Source: Bacillota bacterium (GTDB lineage: Bacteria > Bacillota > Clostridia > Christensenellales > SZUA-584). From it: DNA of 12,165 nucleotides. Each line of letters starts with the position of its first letter. Positions within the stretch are counted from its first letter, which is position 1. The stretch spans positions 1-12,165 of the forward strand of contig JAEWWC010000057.1 in the NCBI GenBank assembly GCA_023396555.1. The letters run 5' to 3'. A program made the position numbers and the translations under genes. Positions 6,670-12,165 of this stretch are shown piece after piece. The notes beneath the pieces were generated by a model. The model did not search any database, was not told the origin of the DNA, and was given only the letters and a program-made list of their open reading frames with translations.

Positions 6670-7869
6670 CTAGATACGCGGATACTTGCCGTACCACACC
6701 ACGTCGCGGTAGTTCTTGGTATCCGTGTCCCCCTCGGTAGAGAACATGATCACGCGGGAGGATGCCTCCAGCCCGATCTCTGTCGCGAGGTCCGGGCGAT
6801 TCCTCATGATCTCGTCCACGAGGCCTGTGCCCACCGCGCCGGATTCGCCTGCCACCACGCGCGGATCGTCCGCCAGCGGGTTGCCGAGTATGCGCATGCC
6901 GTTCGCCGTCAGCACATCATCGCAGGCAAAGAAGCCGTCCGCGAAGTTGCGGATGATCTCCCACGATATCGGGTTGGGCACGCCGCACGCAAGGCCCGCC
7001 ATGATGCTGTCCATGTCGCCGTCCACGCTGCGCGCCTTGCCGTCGTTCGCCAGCCCTGAGTCAAAGTAGCATGCCGCCTGATGCGGCTCCACGATGTAGA
7101 TCTTGGGGCACTTGTCGCCATAGTGGTTCACGAACACGCCCGCCATCGCCGCCGCCATCGAGCCCACGCCCGCCTGCAAAAACATGTGGGTAGGCAGCAC
7201 GCTGCCCAGCTGATCGATCGCTTCCACGCCCATCGTGGCGTAGCCCTGCATCACCCATGTCGCCACCTGTGTGTCGCCTTCGCTGGCGGTGTCCAGCACC
7301 ACTTCCCAGCCCTTTTCGACGGACAGGCGGTTCACCTCGCGCACGCACCAGTCGTAGTTGTCGTCCGACACCACCACCGTACCGCCGAACCGTTCGATCG
7401 CGTCGATGCGGTCCTGCACCGTGCCCTTGGGCATGTACACAATGGACTTCTGGTTGAACTCGTGCGCAGCCCACGCGACGGACTTGCCGTGGTTCCCGTC
7501 GGAGGCCGCCGCGAAAGTCAGGTCGCCCAGCTTCTGCTTTACTTCGTCGGATTTCAGATAAGTGAAGTCCACGTCTGCGATGCTGACGCCCAGCTTGAGG
7601 CAGATGCTGTTGGCCACGGCGTACGCGCCGCCCAACAGCTTGAAAGCCTTGAGGTTGCCCCGCTGGGACTCGTCCTTCACGCACAGGCTGCCCAGCCCCA
7701 AGGACGCGGCGAGCGCGTCCAAACGGGCCAGCGGTGTTTGATTATACTTGTCACCCATCGATTGGTGGAAACGGTAGACCTTCTCCACCTCTTCCTCGGA
7801 GAACAGCGCCGTCTCGTTGGTGTAGACGCTGTTCTTCATCGCATTGGGTATGTATTTGATCTGTTCCAT
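6670..7869 (-). CDS. ygeX: 2,3-Diaminopropionate ammonia-lyase (YgeX/DpaL)
   Basis: A fold-type II PLP enzyme that splits 2,3-diaminopropionate into pyruvate and two ammonia. At 399 aa it matches the E. coli enzyme (398 aa). The Schiff-base lysine is K77 in NLKAFKLLGGAYA, the same number as reported for E. coli. ASDGNHGKSVAWAA (122-135), VLDTASEGDTQVATWVMQGY (191-210) and the glycine-rich phosphate loop QAGVGSMAAA (232-241) are characteristic; D124 and D193 lie where the two proposed catalytic aspartates do. It starts 4 nt after the preceding PLP gene, so translation is probably coupled. YgeX is one of the genes linked to anaerobic uric-acid breakdown in gut bacteria, where diaminopropionate is a late intermediate. 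Confidence 0.95.
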   Translation of the reverse strand: MEQIKYIPNAMKNSVYTNETALFSEEEVEKVYRFHQSMGDKYNQTPLARLDALAASLGLGSLCVKDESQRGNLKAFKLLGGAYAVANSICLKLGVSIADVDFTYLKSDEVKQKLGDLTFAAASDGNHGKSVAWAAHEFNQKSIVYMPKGTVQDRIDAIERFGGTVVVSDDNYDWCVREVNRLSVEKGWEVVLDTASEGDTQVATWVMQGYATMGVEAIDQLGSVLPTHMFLQAGVGSMAAAMAGVFVNHYGDKCPKIYIVEPHQAACYFDSGLANDGKARSVDGDMDSIMAGLACGVPNPISWEIIRNFADGFFACDDVLTANGMRILGNPLADDPRVVAGESGAVGTGLVDEIMRNRPDLATEIGLEASSRVIMFSTEGDTDTKNYRDVVWYGKYPRI

Positions 7870-7873
7870 GTAT

Positions 7874-9340
7874 TTACGCCTCGGCCACCAGCTTGTTGAA
7901 GCTCTTGATCAGCTCATCCAACTCTTCGGTGTGCGTTACGATGTCCGTCCAGTAGCTGTCGTCTTCCCACTGCGCCAGTATCTCGTCGTACGTCTTGCCC
8001 TGCTGCTCCACCCAGGTGTAGTATTTCAGGTTGTGCACGGCCTTGCGGTCGTAGTAGTTCAGCTCCTTGAGGTAGTCAACATTGATGCCGTCGAAGTAAC
8101 GGGCGTTCACAGCGTGCGCCGCAAAAGCGTCGAACGCGCCGCGCTCTTCCGTCAGTTCTTCCAGACGGCTGCCGTACATCGCGATGGAGTCGGTCAGTAT
8201 CGTAACCACCACGTCGTCTTCCTTAAGCTCGAAGTACTTGGCGTACTTGATGGCCGCGACAAGGTTGGCCGCGCCGGAGATGCCCACCCAGCCAAGGCGG
8301 CTGATCACGTCTTCGGAAACGCCCTTATCACGCAACAGCTTGAGGCCTTCCGGCTCGTTGAACATGCGGATCCACTGCATTGGTATCTCATCGTCCACGG
8401 CCACCGCCACGTCGGTGTTCTTCACGTTGTGTATCCACGGTATGTGCTTGTCGCCGATACCCTCGATGCGGTGCGCGCCGAAGCCGTTGTTGTAGATGGT
8501 GGGGCACTGCAGCGCCTCGGATGCCACGATGCGGCTCTTGGGGAACAGCTTCTTCAGGTAGTCGCCCGCCGCGATGGTGCCCGCGGAGCCGGTGCAGCTC
8601 ACATAGCCGTGCAGGTTGCCGCCGACGGCCTTGACGACTTCTTCAATCGCGCTGCCGGTCACTTCATGGTGCCATAGGTAGTTGCCGAACTCCTCGAACT
8701 GGTTGAATATCATTAAATCCTGTCCGGATTTTCGCAGCTCCCAGCACTTGTCGAATATCTCTTTCACGTTGCTCTCGGTGCCCGGGGTCTTGATGGTCTC
8801 GCCCGCTACCGTCTTCAGCCATTCGAAGCGCTCCTTGCTCATGCCCTCGGGCAGTATCGCGATGGAGTCGCAGCCGAGCAGCGCCGAGTCGTACGCGCCG
8901 CCGCGGCAGTAGTTGCCGGTGGACGGCCAAACGGCCTTCTGCGTGGTGGGGTCAAACTGACCCGTTACCAGACGGGGAACGAGGCACGCGAACGCCGCGC
9001 CTACCTTATGCGCGCCCGTGGGGAACCACTTGCCGCTGATCGCGACGATCTTCGCCTTCACGCCGGTGATCGCTTCGGGGAACTCGATGTAGTTGACGCC
9101 GCCGTAGCCGCCGCCCTTCTCCGTCGCTTCGTTATGCCAGTTGATGCGAAACAGGTTGAGCGGGTTGACATCCCATAGCCCCACGTTTTTCAGCTGGGCC
9201 TTGGTGCTCTCGTCGATCAGCGCCGGGTTCTTCATCTGCGCGAACGTCGGTATCTTGATATTGCGCTCTTTGGAGCGTTTCACCGCTCTGTTCAGGCGGG
9301 CCTGGTCCATCGTCAGGTCGATCAGTTTGTATTTGCTCAT
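7874..9340 (-). CDS. Unassigned fold-type II PLP-dependent enzyme (TrpB-like lysine motif)
   Basis: A 488-aa protein of the PALP (tryptophan synthase beta/cysteine synthase) fold. The likely PLP lysine is K112 in FPTGAHKVGAA, a TGAHK loop like that of TrpB rather than the SxKDR of cysteine synthases. PSTGNYCRGGAYDSALLG (139-156) is the Asn-bearing cofactor loop and SCTGSAGTIAAG (248-259) the phosphate-binding loop. An N-terminal extension of about 80 residues and a C-terminal tail after about 395 go beyond the core; TrpB-specific ammonia-tunnel partners are absent and no trpA is nearby. Strong AAAGGAG (9348-9354) lies 7 nt before the ATG. It is 39 nt after hyuA and 4 nt before ygeX, which strongly suggests a role in the same catabolic route. 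The reaction is unknown; beta-elimination or replacement on a diaminopropionate-like substrate is an inference. Confidence 0.82.
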   Translation of the reverse strand: MSKYKLIDLTMDQARLNRAVKRSKERNIKIPTFAQMKNPALIDESTKAQLKNVGLWDVNPLNLFRINWHNEATEKGGGYGGVNYIEFPEAITGVKAKIVAISGKWFPTGAHKVGAAFACLVPRLVTGQFDPTTQKAVWPSTGNYCRGGAYDSALLGCDSIAILPEGMSKERFEWLKTVAGETIKTPGTESNVKEIFDKCWELRKSGQDLMIFNQFEEFGNYLWHHEVTGSAIEEVVKAVGGNLHGYVSCTGSAGTIAAGDYLKKLFPKSRIVASEALQCPTIYNNGFGAHRIEGIGDKHIPWIHNVKNTDVAVAVDDEIPMQWIRMFNEPEGLKLLRDKGVSEDVISRLGWVGISGAANLVAAIKYAKYFELKEDDVVVTILTDSIAMYGSRLEELTEERGAFDAFAAHAVNARYFDGINVDYLKELNYYDRKAVHNLKYYTWVEQQGKTYDEILAQWEDDSYWTDIVTHTEELDELIKSFNKLVAEA

Positions 9341-9379
9341 TGCTGTACTCCTTTATACTATAATTTTATTATTTTATTC

Positions 9380-10750
9380 TTAAACGCTGAGCATCGGTCT
9401 GCCGCGTTTGATAAACCGTCCTCGTCCCTTTTGACCGGCAAATTCATTATGCAAGGCGACCACATCCCCTCTGGATATGACGCAGTCGATACTGCCCTTC
9501 ATTTCGATCCACTCATACGGCGTGTAATCCACGTTTTCATGCAGCCGGTCGTGCGTGATTGTGTATTGTTTGCCGGGATCGAGAATAACGATATCGGCGT
9601 CGCTGCCCGGACGGATGACACCCTTTTGGGGGTACATGCCGAACAGCTTGGCGGGGTTTGTGGAACAGAGTCTGGCGAACTCCACCACCGATATGTGTCC
9701 CTTCATCACGCCCTCCGAGAACATCAGCGGGAACCGCAGCTCCACGCCGGGCATGCCGTTGGGGCACTTGGTAAAATCGCCGCCGCCCAACTTTTGCTTA
9801 AGCGTATAGTCGAACGGGCAATGGTCGGTCGCTATGGTGTGGATATCGCCCTTTTTTATGTCCTCCCACAGCAGCGCGTTGTTGGCCTTGTGCCTGAGCG
9901 GCGGGCTTAAGACGTATTTCAGCCCGTCCTCCCGCTCGTAATACGAATCGTCCAGCAGCAGGTACTGCGGGCACGTCTCCGCAAACAAGTTCTTAAGTCC
10001 TTTCTGCTTTGCGAGGTTGATATATTGCATCCCCAAGTGGTTGGAGAGGTGCACGATGTACAGCGGGGCGTCGCCCGCCACGGCGGAGATGTGCGTCATG
10101 CGGCTGATGGCTTCAGCCTCGCACGGCTCCGGACGGCTGATGGCATGGTACTTGGGCGCGGTGTAGCCGCTTTCGGACAGCTCTTTGCGCCGCGTGTTCA
10201 CCAGCCCGTCGTTCTCCGGATGCACCGTGATCATCACACCCAGCTCCTTCGCGCGCTTCAGCACCGCGTAGATGTCCTCGTCGTTCATCTTGAAGCCGTA
10301 CGTCATGTATACCTTGTGGCTGGTGATGCCCTCGTCCGCCAGCGTCTCCATCATATTCAGCACGTCTTCGTCCACATGCTGCATCACGCCATGGAAGCTG
10401 TAGTCGATGACGGCGTTGCCCTTCGCCAGCGAGTGGTACAGCTTGATCTGGTGGTCCAGCGCACAGCCCGCGGGCCCGAAGCCCGGATGGTCCACGATGG
10501 TGGTGGTGCCGCCGCAAGCTGCCGCGATGGTGCCGGTATAGAAGTCGTCCTGCGCCACCGCGATGCCGACGTCCAGACACAGGTGCGTGTGCACGTCGAT
10601 GCCGCCCGGCAGCACGTATTTGCCCGCCGCATCGATCTCCTCGCCGCCGGTGAGCCCGCCGCCGATCTCGGCGATCACGCCGTTCTCAATGCGCACGTCC
10701 GTTTCCCGCACGCCGTCTTCCAGCACCACAAGTCCATTTTTGATAATCAC
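9380..10750 (-). CDS. hyuA: Hydantoinase/dihydropyrimidinase-family cyclic amidohydrolase (HyuA)
   Basis: A 456-aa binuclear-metal amidohydrolase that opens a cyclic amide (hydantoin- or dihydropyrimidine-like) ring. All metal ligands are present: H54 and H56 (DVHTH), the carboxylated lysine K146 (SHKVYMTY), H177 (VHPEN), H234 (VHLSN) and D309 (ATDH). The stretch DVGIAVAQDDFYTGTIAAACGGTTTI, residues 60-85, and the C-terminal GRGRFIKR match the E. coli HyuA (YgeZ) type in particular. Translation starts at GTG with AAGGTG 8 nt upstream, and the gene begins 12 nt after the xanthine dehydrogenase stop, so the two are co-transcribed. In uric-acid-degrading gut bacteria, this gene family is part of the required set; ring opening after the Mo hydroxylase step is the likely job. 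Confidence 0.94.
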   Translation of the reverse strand: MIIKNGLVVLEDGVRETDVRIENGVIAEIGGGLTGGEEIDAAGKYVLPGGIDVHTHLCLDVGIAVAQDDFYTGTIAAACGGTTTIVDHPGFGPAGCALDHQIKLYHSLAKGNAVIDYSFHGVMQHVDEDVLNMMETLADEGITSHKVYMTYGFKMNDEDIYAVLKRAKELGVMITVHPENDGLVNTRRKELSESGYTAPKYHAISRPEPCEAEAISRMTHISAVAGDAPLYIVHLSNHLGMQYINLAKQKGLKNLFAETCPQYLLLDDSYYEREDGLKYVLSPPLRHKANNALLWEDIKKGDIHTIATDHCPFDYTLKQKLGGGDFTKCPNGMPGVELRFPLMFSEGVMKGHISVVEFARLCSTNPAKLFGMYPQKGVIRPGSDADIVILDPGKQYTITHDRLHENVDYTPYEWIEMKGSIDCVISRGDVVALHNEFAGQKGRGRFIKRGRPMLSV

Positions 10751-10762
10751 CGCGATATCACC

Positions 10763-12165
10763 TTACTTTCTGTATGCCGTTCCCTCAAGCGGCAGCTTGG
10801 TGCGATGCACCCCGTCCAGCTTGAAGTACGCTCCGGCCACCGCGGGTGCGGTGGGTATGGACGCGATCTCGCCGATGCCTTTCGCGCCGTAAGCAGGGTC
10901 CGCCTTCACCGGCGCGCATACGAACTTCACATCGATGTCCGGCACGGCGTTGGCACGGAACAGCCCCAGCTTGGCGTATTTCACCTGCGGCACGCAACCC
11001 TCCAGCGGATAATCCTCCGTCAGCGCGTACCCGAGGCTCATCACCACGCCCCCTTCCACCTGTCCTTCGGCGCTCTTGTGATTGATTACCTGTCCCGCGT
11101 CGTACACGGCATATACCTTCTCCACCTTGCCGCTCTCGTCCAGCGCCACCGCCTGCACACCGTACGTGTAAGCCGCGTGGCTGTACGGATGCTCCTTGTC
11201 GGTGGTGATGGGGTCGGTCACGCAGGTGAACTCGCCGTAGAACTCGCGGCCCTCCAAATCGGCCAGCGTATTGCCCTCGTCCAGCGCCTGCTTCAAATTC
11301 TCGCAGGCCTTGCGCACCGCCTGTCCGGTGAACATCGTCTGGCGGGACGCCGTCGTGGTGCCCGAGTTGGGCGTGCGCTTGGTGTCCGGCACCTCGATCA
11401 CCATGTGGTCGGGCGTCATGTTCAGCGTATGGCAGGCCATCTGCAGCACCACGGTATCCAGGCCCTGCCCGATGCGCGCCGCACCGGTGCGCACGTGCAC
11501 CTTGCCGTGCTCGACGGACACGATGCAGCGCCCCGTATCCGGCACACCCACGCCGAGGCCGGTGTTCTTTATGGAACCGGCAATGCCCGCAATGGCATGC
11601 CGCTCGTAATCTTCCTTGACGGCTTCGAGGCATTCCTTATACGCCGTCGTCTCGTCCGCAATCTGTCCGTTGGGCAGTATGCCGCCCGGCTCGATGGCAT
11701 TGCGGTACCGTATCTCCCACGGCGATATGCCCACCAGCGAAGCTAGCTCCGTGAGGTTGCACTCCGTCGCGAATATGCTCTGCGTCACGCCGAAGCCGCG
11801 GTACGCGCCCGCGGGCGGGTTGTTGGTGTACACCGCCTTGCCCTCGATGTCCACACACGGATACTGGTACGGCCCCGCGGCGTGAGTGCAAGCCCGCTGC
11901 ACCACCGGCCCGCCCAGCGACGCGTAAGCGCCGGTGTCCGCCAGTATGCGCGCCCGCATACCCGTCAGCATGCCGTTCTCGTCACAGGCGGTGGTCATTT
12001 CGATCTCCATCGCGTGGCGCTTGGGGTGCACGATGATACTCTCCTGCCGCGTGAACTTCACCTTCACGGTACGCCCGGTGACGTAGGACGCGAGGGCCGC
12101 GTGGTGCTGCACGCTCATGTCCTCCTTGCCGCCGAAGCCGCCGCCCACCAGCTTGCTGATGATGT
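10763..12165 (-). CDS. xdhD: XdhD-type xanthine dehydrogenase, molybdopterin subunit (C-terminal part)
   Basis: The last roughly 467 residues of a xanthine-dehydrogenase-family Mo subunit; the 5' end lies beyond the window, and in-frame codons continue to the edge (IISKLV before GGGFGGKED). Mo-cofactor and active-site motifs are visible: GGGFGGKED, PPAGAYRGFG with the substrate-site Arg, ARIGQGLD, ASRQTMFTG, and GAKGIGE with the catalytic Glu near the C-terminus (AKGIGEIASIPTAPA). The enzyme hydroxylates a purine or similar ring using water. The C-terminus and the hyuA-ygeX-mocA context point to the XdhD/XdhAC type, which includes proteins thought to need labile selenium; whether a 2Fe-2S domain is fused at the N-terminus cannot be seen. 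Stop TAA is 12 nt before hyuA. An internal GTG at 12148 encodes the Val of VGGGFGG and is not a start. Confidence 0.92.
   Translation of the reverse strand, partial: IISKLVGGGFGGKEDMSVQHHAALASYVTGRTVKVKFTRQESIIVHPKRHAMEIEMTTACDENGMLTGMRARILADTGAYASLGGPVVQRACTHAAGPYQYPCVDIEGKAVYTNNPPAGAYRGFGVTQSIFATECNLTELASLVGISPWEIRYRNAIEPGGILPNGQIADETTAYKECLEAVKEDYERHAIAGIAGSIKNTGLGVGVPDTGRCIVSVEHGKVHVRTGAARIGQGLDTVVLQMACHTLNMTPDHMVIEVPDTKRTPNSGTTTASRQTMFTGQAVRKACENLKQALDEGNTLADLEGREFYGEFTCVTDPITTDKEHPYSHAAYTYGVQAVALDESGKVEKVYAVYDAGQVINHKSAEGQVEGGVVMSLGYALTEDYPLEGCVPQVKYAKLGLFRANAVPDIDVKFVCAPVKADPAYGAKGIGEIASIPTAPAVAGAYFKLDGVHRTKLPLEGTAYRK

Noticed and set aside
10025..11746. 573-codon open frame on the plus strand
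   Set aside because: It lies antisense to hyuA and xdhD, which have full family motifs. Its composition is rich in His, Arg, Val and Ala, as expected for the complement of GC-rich genes, and no domain is recognisable.
10763..12165. Selenocysteine-encoding UGA in the Mo hydroxylase
   Set aside because: The frame is open to its TAA stop with no in-frame UGA, and any selenium in this family would be a labile cofactor, not visible in sequence.

Overview
This window looks like chromosomal DNA from an anaerobic Firmicute, probably a GC-rich gut-type Clostridia lineage. The clues are a serine dehydratase split into separate alpha and beta subunits, AT-rich gaps between GC-rich genes, strong AAGGAG/AGGAGG ribosome-binding sites, a TATAAT-type -10 box and some GTG/TTG starts. 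No phage, transposase, RNA gene or CRISPR array is visible. Assignment below class level is not supported by what can be read here.

The main theme is anaerobic breakdown of purine or related N-heterocycles by molybdenum hydroxylases, with supply of their cofactor. On the minus strand, read from the right edge, the genes are: the C-terminal half of an XdhD-type xanthine dehydrogenase Mo subunit (cut by the window end), a hydantoinase/dihydropyrimidinase (HyuA), an unassigned 488-aa fold-type II PLP enzyme, and 2,3-diaminopropionate ammonia-lyase (YgeX). They are spaced 12, 39 and 4 nt apart and look like one operon. mocA (Mo-cofactor cytidylyltransferase) follows on the plus strand, convergent with ygeX with only 6 nt between stop codons. 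A divergent 76-bp gap then leads to sdaAB-sdaAA (L-serine dehydratase), a YheO/DauR-type PAS-HTH regulator and a TRZ/ATZ-family amidohydrolase. That stretch ends in a strong intrinsic terminator (13-bp stem plus U6).

Left of the terminator lie a repeat-bearing gap and a second minus-strand unit. It has a hairpin-containing leader, a MoeA-like molybdopterin-binding protein with a Cys-rich tail, and moaC. The left edge (1-206) holds no gene but is dense in perfect short hairpins.

A working picture: the Mo hydroxylase and hydantoinase oxidise and open a purine-derived ring. Downstream steps yield diaminopropionate, which YgeX converts to pyruvate and ammonia; SdaAAB feeds serine into the same pyruvate pool. 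MoaC, the MoeA-like protein and MocA make or mature the Mo cofactor. YgeW, YgeY and YgfK, which accompany YgeX/HyuA/XdhD in E. coli and in described uric-acid clusters, are not in this window. The extra PLP enzyme and the non-SsnA amidohydrolase are the least explained parts.
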